A stretch of DNA of 64,000 nt from positions 868,001 through 932,000 of the forward strand of contig JAXGZQ010000001.1 of assembly GCA_040776905.1 (NCBI GenBank), written 5' to 3'. Of the stretch, positions 50,791 to 59,217 are shown piece by piece. The position numbers were made by a program, and so were the translations under genes. Position 1 is the first letter of the stretch; each line of letters opens with the position of its first letter. Below the pieces are notes generated by a model that did no database searches, was not told the origin of the DNA, and was given only the letters and a program-made list of their open reading frames with translations. Source of the stretch: SLHU01 sp009929975 (lineage in GTDB: Bacteria; Bacillota; Clostridia; Saccharofermentanales; UBA5734).

Positions 50791-52105
50791 GGCTGAAATA
50801 GTCCAGGGCAGCCTGCAGCTGCACATCCTCATCTTCCGGAATCCGGTTGACCGGCAGGCCGATCAGTTCATCCGGCAGCGCCAGCTCGAGATCCGGTGTA
50901 AGCCCAACGCCTTCAATACTTTCGCCGCCGGGCAGATAATAGAGAAAATTCGTGATATTAATCGCCGAACCATCGGGCAGCGGCTGAGTGATCGTGCCGG
51001 ATCCTTTGCCCAGGGTCTGCTCCCCGATCAGATAAGCCTTGTCATAATCACGCAGGCAGCCGGAAAACAGTTCAGACGCACTGGCTGTCCATTGATTGAC
51101 CAGAATCGCGTACCGCATATCAGCCGGTACACCGACCGCGGCATCGGACATCCAGACTTCATCATAAGCCTGTCCGTCCGTTCGGCCCTTCAGCGAGGCG
51201 ATCTCGGTTTCCGGCAGCAGATAGTCCAGCATCTCAATGACTTCAGATGCCAGTCCGCCTGAATTGTGACGAAGATCGACCACGATTTCCAAAACACCAT
51301 TTTGCTGCAGATTCTGTACCGCCTCTATGAAATGACGTCCGCTGTCAACCGAGAAATCACGGATATGAACATAGCCGGTCAGTGGTGTCAGCATGCGCGA
51401 TGTGACATTTTCCGTCGTGATCAGGCGGCGTTCGACGGTCACATCGATATAATCACCCAAAGACGGGCGATACAGGCGCAGGTCGACCGTTGTTCCCTCA
51501 ACACCGCGGACAAGCGCCGCGACCGCGTTGATATCACCATAATCGCTGACATCGGTTCCATTGACCTCATAGAACAGATCACCGATCATCAGCCCTGCTG
51601 CTTCAGCCGGGCTGTTTTCCACAATATCTGTGATCGCTACGATCCCGTCGGGATCCAGTGCGACATAGGCTCCGATTCCACTATAGCGGCCGGTCATCGA
51701 TTCATTGATCTGGCGGGCCTGATCTGCTGTCAAATACATGGTGTACGGGCTGTCCATCTCATTGACCATGCCGCGAGTCATCGCTTCAATCAGCTCCGCG
51801 TCGCTCAGATCGTCATAGTAATCATCTTGAAGATGAGAAAAGACACTCTGCAGCTTGCTGAGGGCGTCGCGGGTCGCTGGATCATCCTCAAAACGAAGTG
51901 CCAGAGAACCATCACCGCCGGTCGCGACGGGTGGTTGAGCGGGAGACATCACCAGCATCAGCACCAGGGCGCCGCCGGCAGTCAGGGAAAAAGTGACCAG
52001 CGCGGTTACCAGCACGGTCACGAGATATTTCCAGAAATTGGAGCGCGGCGGTCCGACAGGAGCCGGCTGCTGCGTCTGATGTTGATAACTGGTCTGGTTG
52101 TCCAA
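50777..52105 (-). CDS. S41 family C-terminal processing peptidase (CtpA-like)
   Basis: A membrane-anchored serine protease acting outside the membrane. The N-terminal helix is at about residues 25-52 (YLVTVLVTALVTFSLTAGGA). A PDZ domain follows (YSGIGAYVALDPDGIVAITD, SPAEAAGLMIGDLFYEVNG). The catalytic Ser is in NQWTASASELFSG and the Lys in EQTLGKGSGTITQ, forming the expected Ser-Lys dyad. 442 residues. The start is TTG behind AGGA. It lies downstream of ftsEX and an M23 hydrolase, which points to cell-wall remodelling. Confidence 0.93.
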   Translation of the reverse strand: MDNQTSYQHQTQQPAPVGPPRSNFWKYLVTVLVTALVTFSLTAGGALVLMLVMSPAQPPVATGGDGSLALRFEDDPATRDALSKLQSVFSHLQDDYYDDLSDAELIEAMTRGMVNEMDSPYTMYLTADQARQINESMTGRYSGIGAYVALDPDGIVAITDIVENSPAEAAGLMIGDLFYEVNGTDVSDYGDINAVAALVRGVEGTTVDLRLYRPSLGDYIDVTVERRLITTENVTSRMLTPLTGYVHIRDFSVDSGRHFIEAVQNLQQNGVLEIVVDLRHNSGGLASEVIEMLDYLLPETEIASLKGRTDGQAYDEVWMSDAAVGVPADMRYAILVNQWTASASELFSGCLRDYDKAYLIGEQTLGKGSGTITQPLPDGSAINITNFLYYLPGGESIEGVGLTPDLELALPDELIGLPVNRIPEDEDVQLQAALDYFSHGGE

Positions 52106-52169
52106 AATCTTGTCCTGCTTTCCTTGAGAAAATTGAGATGATGAGAGGCTCCGGGATCATGTCATTCCG

Positions 52170-53606
52170 CTAACGGAGATAACTCAGCGGGTTGGTGTGG
52201 TTTCCGTTGATCCAGACCTCGAAATGCAGATGAGCACCGGTTGAGGTTCCGGTACTGCCACAGCCGCCGATGCGGTCCCCGGCCCTTACCTGCTGCATGG
52301 TTGTCACATTCGTTGATTTGAGATGGGCGTACAATGTCGCCAGTCCATCGCCGTGATCGATCACGATATAATTACCGTAGCCGCTGCCGCCCCAGTTTCT
52401 TCCTTCTACCGGATTGTTGACCAGGATGACTGTACCCGGCCGGGCCGCGACAATCGGATCGCCGAAGGATCCGGAAATATCAATCCCGGTATGCATGCGC
52501 CGGTAGCCATAGACGGGATGTATGCGGTAGCCATATCCGGATGTGATCCGGTTGTTGCCCGGTGCCGGCCAGGTCCAGCCGGATGATGAGGGGGCCTGAG
52601 CCGAAGGCTCCTGGACACTGGCGGACGGTTCTTTTGTTGTCGCCTGGGCAGCCGCTTCTTCAGCCTTGCGCCGTGACTCTTCAGCCGCGGCACGCCGCGC
52701 TTCTTCTTCCGCCGCTTTTCGCGCGGCCTCTTCTTCTGCTTTTCGCCGCGATTCTTCAGCCGCCTTGCGCCGCGCTTCTTCCGCTGCACGGGTCGCTTCC
52801 GCGGCTCGCTCCGCCTCCAGCTGAGCCTGCAGCTGGACAACCATCGCACCGACGCTGGCTGATTCGTTCGCCAGTTCTTCTTCTGCCTGTTCATGGGCTG
52901 ACAGCTGGCGGGACAGCTGGTTCATATCAAGTTCGGTCGCGGCCGCGTCAGATTTCAACCGCTCGATATCCACCTGCAGCTGAGTGACAACCGTCTCCAT
53001 TTCAGCGGTTGTTTCTTCAGCCACGATTTTCTTCAGCTGCGCGTTATCCTGGGCAGCTTCCAGATCTTCAATCATCTGCTGATCGGTATCAGCCACGATC
53101 GTCATGAATTGCAAAGTCGTAAAAAAGCCCCTCAGGCTGCCGGACTGCAGAAATAACTCAAACAGGGAGCGGTTACGGTGATCAAACATGGTGCGCATCC
53201 GGTCCACATATTGCTCCTGTTTACTGATCAGCTCTTCCTGCGCGTCGGCATAAGCACGATAGGCCTGCTCCATCTGGGCGATCGCGGCCTCAAGCTGCGC
53301 GGTCTTATCACGATATAACTGTTTTTGTTCTTCACTTCGCTGATTCAGCCAGGACAGCTGGCCGGACAACTCACCCAGTTCCGACTCCAGCTGGCGACGC
53401 TCAGCGCCCACTTCAGCCATCTGTGCCTCAAGCGCCGCCTGGGCCTGTCTGGCTTCACTCAGGGCCTGTTCGGTACTGGTCTCGGCTTTGACTTCCTGTG
53501 GAAGGCCAAACATCACACCTGACAGCATGACAGCGGCCAGAAGCAGACTGATCGCCTGACGGCAAGTCCGGCGGTGAATTCGTTTCGGTTTGAATAAAGA
53601 AGTCAT
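52170..53606 (-). CDS. EnvC-like coiled-coil murein hydrolase with M23 peptidase domain
   Basis: Secreted peptidoglycan hydrolase or hydrolase activator. Signal peptide at residues about 1-42 (AISLLLAAVMLSGVMFGLPQ). Long coiled coil from about 45 to 265. A low-complexity Ala/Glu/Arg/Lys segment follows at about 270-325, with repeated AAEESRRKAEEE-type units. The C-terminal LytM/M23 domain has HTGIDISGSFGDPIVAARPG and HLHFEVWINGNHTNP, keeping the zinc-site His and Asp residues. 478 residues from the ATG at 53606, seven bases after GAGGT. It follows ftsX directly, so it is probably the FtsEX-controlled hydrolase, as in PcsB/EnvC systems. Confidence 0.93.
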   Translation of the reverse strand: MTSLFKPKRIHRRTCRQAISLLLAAVMLSGVMFGLPQEVKAETSTEQALSEARQAQAALEAQMAEVGAERRQLESELGELSGQLSWLNQRSEEQKQLYRDKTAQLEAAIAQMEQAYRAYADAQEELISKQEQYVDRMRTMFDHRNRSLFELFLQSGSLRGFFTTLQFMTIVADTDQQMIEDLEAAQDNAQLKKIVAEETTAEMETVVTQLQVDIERLKSDAAATELDMNQLSRQLSAHEQAEEELANESASVGAMVVQLQAQLEAERAAEATRAAEEARRKAAEESRRKAEEEAARKAAEEEARRAAAEESRRKAEEAAAQATTKEPSASVQEPSAQAPSSSGWTWPAPGNNRITSGYGYRIHPVYGYRRMHTGIDISGSFGDPIVAARPGTVILVNNPVEGRNWGGSGYGNYIVIDHGDGLATLYAHLKSTNVTTMQQVRAGDRIGGCGSTGTSTGAHLHFEVWINGNHTNPLSYLR

Positions 53607-53631
53607 TGTATTTACCTCGACAGCCATACCA

Positions 53632-54522
53632 TCACACCTTAACATGGCGACGGACGGAAACCGCGCTGCCCACAGCGCCAACTCCGACACCCAGTACCAG
53701 GTTGATCATCAATACCAGCCGTTTTATCTGATCCGTCCTGACCAGTGTGAGAAAATCATCCGGTGTGGCACCTGCCAATAATATCTCATAGATCTTGTCA
53801 TATGTCACCCCGACGATCAGCCAGGCTGCCAGCGCGCCGAGCATACCGACGATCGCTCCTTCCAATATATACGGAACACGTATGTATAAATTGGTGGCAC
53901 CGACATATTTCATGATATTAATTTCTTCAGCCCGGGAAAATACAGCGACACGGACCATGTTCGAAATGATGAAGAAAGCGATGACACCCAGGACGAGCAG
54001 GGCTGCCAGCGTGACATAATTCACCCAGACAATCGCTTTGCTGAGAAACCGCATGACGGTGAGTTCGAGCTGGACCCGGCGCACACCCGGAATACCACTG
54101 ATCTGGGCTTGAAACGCTTCACCATAATCCGGATCTACCAGCCGGATGGAATAGGTGTAGGGAATATTCTCGACTGGAAAATCTTCAAAAAGATCTTCAT
54201 TCTCCATGCTGGACTTGAACATGTTGAAGTTTTCCTGCGGTGAATAGCGCTGAAAGTCCAGAACATTGCTGTCGGCCTTGAGTGCTGACTCGACTTCGTT
54301 TAATACGGTCGGATCGACCCCCAGTTCCATGGTGATCTCAATCGGCGGCTGCTGGCCGGCCTTTTCTATGATATGGCGCGCGTTGATCGAAAATACAGTA
54401 AAAGCGCCCATCAAAACCAGCATCAGGGTGATTGTGGTCATTGAAGCCAGCGTCACCAGAGGATGGCGGATCAGGCTGCGCAGACCTTCAGTAAGAGGAT
54501 AACGGATTTTTGACCAGATCAC
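53632..54522 (-). CDS. ftsX: Cell division ABC transporter permease-like protein FtsX
   Basis: Four-helix membrane protein that, with FtsE, transmits ATP-driven changes to an extracellular murein hydrolase. First helix at residues about 20-42 (LVTLASMTTITLMLVLMGAF), a 120-residue extracellular loop, and three C-terminal helices with VAVFSRAEEINIMKYVGATN. 296 residues, normal. The start is GTG, overlapping the ftsE stop by four bases. Confidence 0.95.
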   Translation of the reverse strand: MIWSKIRYPLTEGLRSLIRHPLVTLASMTTITLMLVLMGAFTVFSINARHIIEKAGQQPPIEITMELGVDPTVLNEVESALKADSNVLDFQRYSPQENFNMFKSSMENEDLFEDFPVENIPYTYSIRLVDPDYGEAFQAQISGIPGVRRVQLELTVMRFLSKAIVWVNYVTLAALLVLGVIAFFIISNMVRVAVFSRAEEINIMKYVGATNLYIRVPYILEGAIVGMLGALAAWLIVGVTYDKIYEILLAGATPDDFLTLVRTDQIKRLVLMINLVLGVGVGAVGSAVSVRRHVKV

Positions 54523-55274
54523 GGTGCCGCCTCCTCCCCGCTGCCGCTGTCAGATTCATCTGTGCCTTCCTGTGCGGCCACAACCTTCGTCCGCTTTGTC
54601 ATGTAGCCGCTGCTGCGGTCATCCCGAACGAGATTGCCGTCCTGGATCTCGAGGACACGGCGTTTCATACGGTCAACCAGATCACGGTCATGTGTGCAGA
54701 CAATGACAGTGGTGCCGCTTTGATTGATCTGCTCAAGCAGCGCCATCAACGCTTCACTTGAAGCGGGGTCGAGATTACCGGTCGGTTCATCAGCGAGGAT
54801 CAGCAGCGGATTATTGACCATCGCCCTGGCAACGGCAACACGCTGCTGCTCACCGCCGGACAGCTGGCGCGGCAAAGCCCGTGCCTTATCACGCAGACCG
54901 ACGATACTGAGAACAATCGGCACGCGGCGGCGAATCGAACGGCGTGAAGCACCGATGATCTCCATCGCGAAGGCGACATTCTCAAAAACGGTTTTGCTGT
55001 CGATCAGACGAAAATCCTGAAATACCATGCCGATATTACGGCGCAGATACGGAACCAGACGCCGGCGCAGTGCGCTGACATCGATCTGATCGATCCGGAC
55101 ATTTCCGGATGAGGGCTGTTCTTCGCATGTCAGGAGTTTGATCAGCGTCGATTTCCCGGCGCCGCTTTTTCCTATGATAAAGACAAATTCACCATCTTCG
55201 ATCGTGAAGCTGACATTTCTAAGCGCATGTGTACCTGTGACATATCGTTTTGATACACGGTCGAATTCAATCAA
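54519..55274 (-). CDS. ftsE: Cell division ATP-binding protein FtsE
   Basis: ABC ATPase partner of FtsX. Walker A IGKSGAGKSTLIKLL, Q-loop FQDFRLI, signature LSGGEQQRVAVARAMVN, Walker B LLILADEPTGNLD. 251 residues; the last 25 (DESDSGSGEEAAP region) are an acidic tail beyond the usual 228. The start is TTG, seven bases after GGAGG. Confidence 0.96.
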   Translation of the reverse strand: MIEFDRVSKRYVTGTHALRNVSFTIEDGEFVFIIGKSGAGKSTLIKLLTCEEQPSSGNVRIDQIDVSALRRRLVPYLRRNIGMVFQDFRLIDSKTVFENVAFAMEIIGASRRSIRRRVPIVLSIVGLRDKARALPRQLSGGEQQRVAVARAMVNNPLLILADEPTGNLDPASSEALMALLEQINQSGTTVIVCTHDRDLVDRMKRRVLEIQDGNLVRDDRSSGYMTKRTKVVAAQEGTDESDSGSGEEAAP

Positions 55275-55330
55275 AGATTGACCTCCTCAGGGCCTGCGGT
55301 GGCAGAGAGGTCCGCCAGCACCGGCTGATA

Positions 55331-56440
55331 TCAGCTGTGCCACCATTTTCCGCCTGTTGTTTTCAGGCTGCCCTTTTCCTGTTTTTCCAAATACTTGCGG
55401 ACCATCGATGCCAGTTTGAACAAGACCGCATCATCAAAATTGCGCAGGTCAAGGCCAGTGATTTTCTGCACCTTGTCCAGACGATAAACGAGGGTGTTGC
55501 GATGAACAAACAGCTGGCGTGAAGTCTCACTGCCGTTCAGGTTATTCTCAAAGAATTTATAAATCGTCAGAAGCGTCTCACTGTCAAGTGCTTCATAGGC
55601 ACCGGTCGGGAAGACTTCATCGAGGAACATATGGCATAAAGTCGGCGGCAGCTGATAAATCAGACGGCCGAGTCCGAGTTTATCATAGCGCATCACATAG
55701 GTCTCATTCTGGAAAATACTGCCGACCGTGAGCGCCAGTGATGCTTCTCTATAAGACTTCGCGGTGTCCTTCAACGTCTCAGCGGGCATTCCGATACCGA
55801 TATGGATGGTCGCCATCGATTCAGAGTTGAGATTGTCCAGCATCTGCCTGGCAATCTCATCGACCAGCTCCGGCTCATCACGCGGATATTCCATCAGGAC
55901 GACAATCGTCTCCTCGTCCATCGCCAGTATGTGCGAATTCTTCTCATCGGGAAACATGCTGTTGAGAATTTCCAGACAATCAATTTCCTCAGCCTGTTCA
56001 AACCGGATCAGAAAAGCGAGTCGCGGTAATGAATACGGGATCTTATATTCACGCGCCTTGAGCGGGATGTCACCCGGGAGTTCGTTTTCCAGAAGAACAT
56101 TTTTCAGGAAGGCTTCTTTTTCCGCGTCTGAATTACGTTCTTCGAGAACCGCAAGAATCCAGTTGCTGAGCAGTTCGATGTAAACACGGGCCACGGTATC
56201 AGCGCCGTCAACGAAAATGATATAACTGGTCCTTTCACTGATGGGCAGTTTGACATAAGTCCGCCCATAAGCGATGGCGATGCTCTCATCAGAAAGAAGA
56301 ACAGCCCGGGCGGATGAGTCCTCCGTCCCTTCCAGCTTCTCATCAGTACAGGCGATGATCATGCCGTCGGCATCCAGGACACCCGCGACTTTGTCCATAA
56401 ACTGGCCGGCTTCCCGGATACATTTTTTCAGTTCTTCCAT
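55331..56440 (-). CDS. PucR/CdaR-type transcriptional regulator
   Basis: A DNA-binding regulator with a sensory N-terminal domain resembling CdaR/sugar-diacid recognition regions (FMDKVAGVLDADGMIIACTD). A GGDEF-like middle region follows. The C-terminal PucR helix-turn-helix carries LYKFFENNLNGSETSRQLFV-like sequence, then HRNTLVYRLDKVQKITGLDL. 369 residues. It has its own promoter. Genes on either side are ftsE and a sugar ABC ATPase; its target and ligand are unknown, with carbon-source sensing the likeliest. Confidence 0.85.
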   Translation of the reverse strand: MEELKKCIREAGQFMDKVAGVLDADGMIIACTDEKLEGTEDSSARAVLLSDESIAIAYGRTYVKLPISERTSYIIFVDGADTVARVYIELLSNWILAVLEERNSDAEKEAFLKNVLLENELPGDIPLKAREYKIPYSLPRLAFLIRFEQAEEIDCLEILNSMFPDEKNSHILAMDEETIVVLMEYPRDEPELVDEIARQMLDNLNSESMATIHIGIGMPAETLKDTAKSYREASLALTVGSIFQNETYVMRYDKLGLGRLIYQLPPTLCHMFLDEVFPTGAYEALDSETLLTIYKFFENNLNGSETSRQLFVHRNTLVYRLDKVQKITGLDLRNFDDAVLFKLASMVRKYLEKQEKGSLKTTGGKWWHS

Positions 56441-56491
56441 AATTTTGACACCTTCCTTACACAGGCCAGGTCTGGCAGCCTATTTTATCTT

Positions 56492-56520
56492 ATCTTATAT
56501 TGTCCCGACCGATGTTTCAA
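56492..56520 (-). promoter_or_regulatory. Candidate promoter of the PucR-type regulator
   Basis: On the - strand, TTGAAA, a 17-bp spacer and TAAGAT, about 50 bp upstream of the start codon. TATAAG at a 15-bp spacing is an alternative -10. Confidence 0.4.
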
Positions 56521-56561
56521 GCAGATAACAGTCTGTTAACACCCGGTTCATCAACCGATGC

Positions 56562-56589
56562 AAAAAAAGAAGCCCCTGAACGGGGCTTC
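56562..56589 (-). terminator. Intrinsic terminator after the sugar ABC ATPase gene
   Basis: An 8-bp stem GAAGCCCC / GGGGCTTC with a 5-nt loop, followed on the - strand by seven T. It isolates the ATPase gene from the PucR-type gene. Confidence 0.92.
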
Positions 56590-56618
56590 TCTGGTTCACG
56601 TGATCATTTTCACACTGA

Positions 56619-57734
56619 TCAGCTGAGGATGACTTTTTCCGTCTCCCGGTCAAAGAGGTGGACACGGTTTCCGTCAACAGCCAATTGCGTCACATCACCG
56701 ACTTTCGAGGTGCTGATGGTCGGATCAACGCGGGCAATGATGCTCAGGGTGCCGGCCACGGTGACATAAAGGTAGGTCTCAGCACCAAGCATTTCAACAA
56801 CTTCAACATTGGCCGGGAAAGCGGTTGCCGGATTCTGCGAGACGAAGCGGGCATCATCGGTGATCGCCTCGGGGCGGATTCCAATAATAACATCTTTTCC
56901 GTCATAGCTTGTGACTTCATCAACGCTGTACTTCTCAGGAAGTGCCAGCTTAATGCCGGAGAAATCCAGATGGGTCTTGCCGTTCTCAACCGTGATCTTG
57001 CCGTTGAGGAAGTTCATCGGAGGCATGCCGATAAATCCGGCAACGAATGTATTATTCGGATGCATGTACAGGTTCGTCGGGTCATCGACCTGCTGGATGA
57101 AACCATCCTTCATGACGACGATGCGGGTACCCATTGTCATGGCTTCTGTCTGGTCATGGGTAACATAGATGATGGTGGTCTGCAGGCGCTGATGCAGTTT
57201 GGTGATCTCAACACGCATCTGAACACGCAGTTTGGCATCGAGGTTGGACAGCGGCTCATCCATCAGGAAGACCTTCGGATCACGAACGATCGCGCGGCCG
57301 AGAGCAACACGCTGACGCTGACCACCGGAGAGTGCTTTCGGTTTTCTGTCCAGCAGGTGTTCGATTTCCAGGATTTTCGCGGCTTCACCGACGCGGCGCT
57401 TGATATCATCCTTGGGAACTTTACGTAGTTTCAGACCGAATGCCATATTGTCGAAAACGGTCATATGGGGATACAGCGCGTAGTTCTGGAAAACCATGGC
57501 AATGTCACGGTCTTTCGGCTGAACATCATTGACGAGACGGTCGCCGATGTAAACTTCGCCCTCAGTGATCTCTTCGAGACCGGCGATCATGCGCAGTGTT
57601 GTTGACTTGCCGCAGCCGGACGGACCAACCAGAATGATGAATTCCTTATCGGCGACGTCCAGATTGAAGTCACTGACTGCGACAACGCCTCCTTCATAAC
57701 GCTTGTAAACATTTTTAAGTGTTACACTTGCCAT
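56619..57734 (-). CDS. Multi-sugar ABC transporter ATP-binding protein (MsmK/UgpC/MalK type)
   Basis: ATPase for CUT1-type sugar importers. Walker A GPSGCGKSTTLRMIAGLE, Q-loop VFQNYALYPHMTVFDNMAFG, signature LSGGQRQRVALGRAIV, Walker B VFLMDEPLSNLDAKLR. A C-terminal TOBE/regulatory domain follows (DVIIGIRPEAI, VEMLGAETYLYV). 371 residues. The start at 57734 has GGAGG seven bases upstream. No permease or binding-protein gene adjoins it, so it probably serves several sugar transporters encoded elsewhere, as MsmK does in other Firmicutes. Confidence 0.93.
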   Translation of the reverse strand: MASVTLKNVYKRYEGGVVAVSDFNLDVADKEFIILVGPSGCGKSTTLRMIAGLEEITEGEVYIGDRLVNDVQPKDRDIAMVFQNYALYPHMTVFDNMAFGLKLRKVPKDDIKRRVGEAAKILEIEHLLDRKPKALSGGQRQRVALGRAIVRDPKVFLMDEPLSNLDAKLRVQMRVEITKLHQRLQTTIIYVTHDQTEAMTMGTRIVVMKDGFIQQVDDPTNLYMHPNNTFVAGFIGMPPMNFLNGKITVENGKTHLDFSGIKLALPEKYSVDEVTSYDGKDVIIGIRPEAITDDARFVSQNPATAFPANVEVVEMLGAETYLYVTVAGTLSIIARVDPTISTSKVGDVTQLAVDGNRVHLFDRETEKVILS

Positions 57735-57831
57735 ACGAAAACCTCCAAATTTGCTCTTCATGCTTCAACCCAAGCATCAGGCTTGCATACTGACTATACC
57801 ACTTGAATTCAAAAAGGAACAGATGCGAATT

Positions 57832-57845
57832 TTAACAAATGTTAA
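57832..57845. promoter_or_regulatory. Inverted repeat TTAACAAATGTTAA upstream of the sugar ABC ATPase gene
   Basis: Perfect half sites TTAACA and TGTTAA separated by two bases, about 100 bp upstream of the ATPase start codon. A repressor or activator site is possible; no regulator can be assigned. Confidence 0.4.
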
Positions 57846-58030
57846 CGTGCTGATTTAGCAATACAGTAGGAGGGGGCCTGATATAAGCAACAATATTTCT
57901 TATGATTTTTTATTCAATTTGACTGAATAGGTGATTTGCACGTCTCAGCCCGGGCAGCGATCACTGTTCATGCTTGAATTGAATAGGTATAATATAAACG
58001 GAATTCATGAATAAATCAACAGAAAAACGC

Positions 58031-58059
58031 TTGCGATCTTAATAAATATTCACTATAAT
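58031..58059 (+). promoter_or_regulatory. arg operon promoter
   Basis: TTGCGA (58031-58036), a 17-bp spacer and a perfect TATAAT (58054-58059). The -10 lies in the centre of the inverted repeat described next. Confidence 0.7.
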
Positions 58060-58072
58060 GAATATTTATTAA
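58039..58072. promoter_or_regulatory. Candidate ArgR operator (ARG box) overlapping the arg -10
   Basis: A perfect 14-bp inverted repeat, TTAATAAATATTCA / TGAATATTTATTAA, around a 6-bp centre. The half sites match the ArgR/AhrC consensus (TGAATWWWWATTCA-like). A further related CATGAATAAAT lies at about 58006-58016. Binding of arginine-ArgR would cover the -10 and repress argC-argB-argD-argF-GNAT. Confidence 0.75.
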
Positions 58073-58150
58073 TCAGCGGCCCGGCTTCAGCCGCATACAG
58101 CGCTGATTTGGTGGAAGCCCGGGCGATCAGCAGAGCAGCGGAGGTAGCAG

Positions 58151-59203
58151 ATGCAGGCTCAAAACATTGGAATCATCGGTGCGACAGGGTATGTCGGCAT
58201 GGAGCTGGTTCGTATATTATCCAGTCACCCGTCCTTTACCCTGACGCGCCTGACGTCACAGACATATGAAGGAAAGCGTTTCTCGGATCTGTATCCCGCG
58301 TTTCGCCAGATGGTCGATCTGCCCCTGACCGCGGCTGATCCGGACGATCTGGCCGACGCCTGCGACCTGGTGATAACAGCCTTGCCGCATGGTGTCGCCG
58401 CCGCGACGGTCCCTGATCTGCTGCGGCGCGGCCTCCGGGTACTCGATCACAGCGGTGATTTCCGCTATCGGAATGTGGAAACATATGAAAAGGCCTATCA
58501 CCTGGTCCACCCGGCTCCCGAGCTGCTGGACGAGGCAGTCTACGGTTTGCCGGAGCTCTACCGTGACCAGCTGGCCGATACACGCCTTGCCGCCAACCCG
58601 GGCTGCTATCCGACCTGTTCACTGCTCGGGCTCCTTCCCGTTCTGCGTGCCGGGCTGGCCGATCCCGGCCAGATTCTGATCAGCGCCGTCTCCGGTGTCA
58701 GCGGGGCCGGCCGCCAATCCAGTCTTGCCTTTTCATTTTGTGAAACGGATAACAGCTGCCGGCCATACAGTGCCGTCGGCCATCGCCATACCAGCGAGAT
58801 CGAGCAGGAAATCGGCCTGATGGCCGGTCTGAACGAACCGCCGGCCATATCGTTCACACCGCATCTGATTCCGGTCAAGCGGGGCATGCTCGCCACCATT
58901 CACATCCGGCCCTGCGCCGGAGTCACTGAGTCGATGATCGCAGAGGCCTTCAGCCGCCAGTGCGCGGACGAACCGTTTCTCCGGCTGCTGCCGGCGGGCC
59001 AGCTGCCTGAGACCCGCCATGTTGCCTATACCAATTTCTGTGATCTTTCTTTTGCGCTGGATCCGTCAAGCGGCTGGCTGAAAATTTTCTCCGCCATTGA
59101 TAACCTGGGAAAAGGCGCGGCCGCCCAGGCGGTCCAGACCTTGAACTGCATGACCGGCCGGCCGGAGACAGAAGGACTGCTCACCGTCGGCGGTTCGATC
59201 TGA
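58151..59203 (+). CDS. argC: N-acetyl-gamma-glutamyl-phosphate reductase
   Basis: NADPH-dependent third step of ornithine synthesis. N-terminal GIIGATGYVGMELVRIL, the catalytic Cys in NPGCYPTCSLLGLLP, and SGVSGAGRQSSLAF and HRHTSEIEQEIG typical of ArgC. 350 residues. The start has GGAGG six bases upstream. First gene of the arg operon. Confidence 0.97.
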   Translation: MQAQNIGIIGATGYVGMELVRILSSHPSFTLTRLTSQTYEGKRFSDLYPAFRQMVDLPLTAADPDDLADACDLVITALPHGVAAATVPDLLRRGLRVLDHSGDFRYRNVETYEKAYHLVHPAPELLDEAVYGLPELYRDQLADTRLAANPGCYPTCSLLGLLPVLRAGLADPGQILISAVSGVSGAGRQSSLAFSFCETDNSCRPYSAVGHRHTSEIEQEIGLMAGLNEPPAISFTPHLIPVKRGMLATIHIRPCAGVTESMIAEAFSRQCADEPFLRLLPAGQLPETRHVAYTNFCDLSFALDPSSGWLKIFSAIDNLGKGAAAQAVQTLNCMTGRPETEGLLTVGGSI

Positions 59204-59217
59204 TAAGGAGTGTATCC

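Larger units (their letters stand above)
57735..58150. other. Divergent intergenic region between the sugar ABC ATPase and arg operon
   Basis: 416 bp without a gene. It contains a 14-bp inverted repeat near the ATPase side and an A/T-rich stretch with a TATAAT at about 57988-57993. The arg promoter and operator lie at 58031-58072. No open frame with a ribosome site was found. Confidence 0.6.

Noticed and set aside
51266..52141. 291-codon + strand frame opposite the S41 protease
   Set aside because: Antisense shadow without motifs or ribosome site.
52690..52810. Repetitive sequence that could be a tandem repeat or CRISPR-like array
   Set aside because: It encodes the Ala/Glu/Arg-rich linker of the M23 protein; units are imperfect and in frame, with no spacers.
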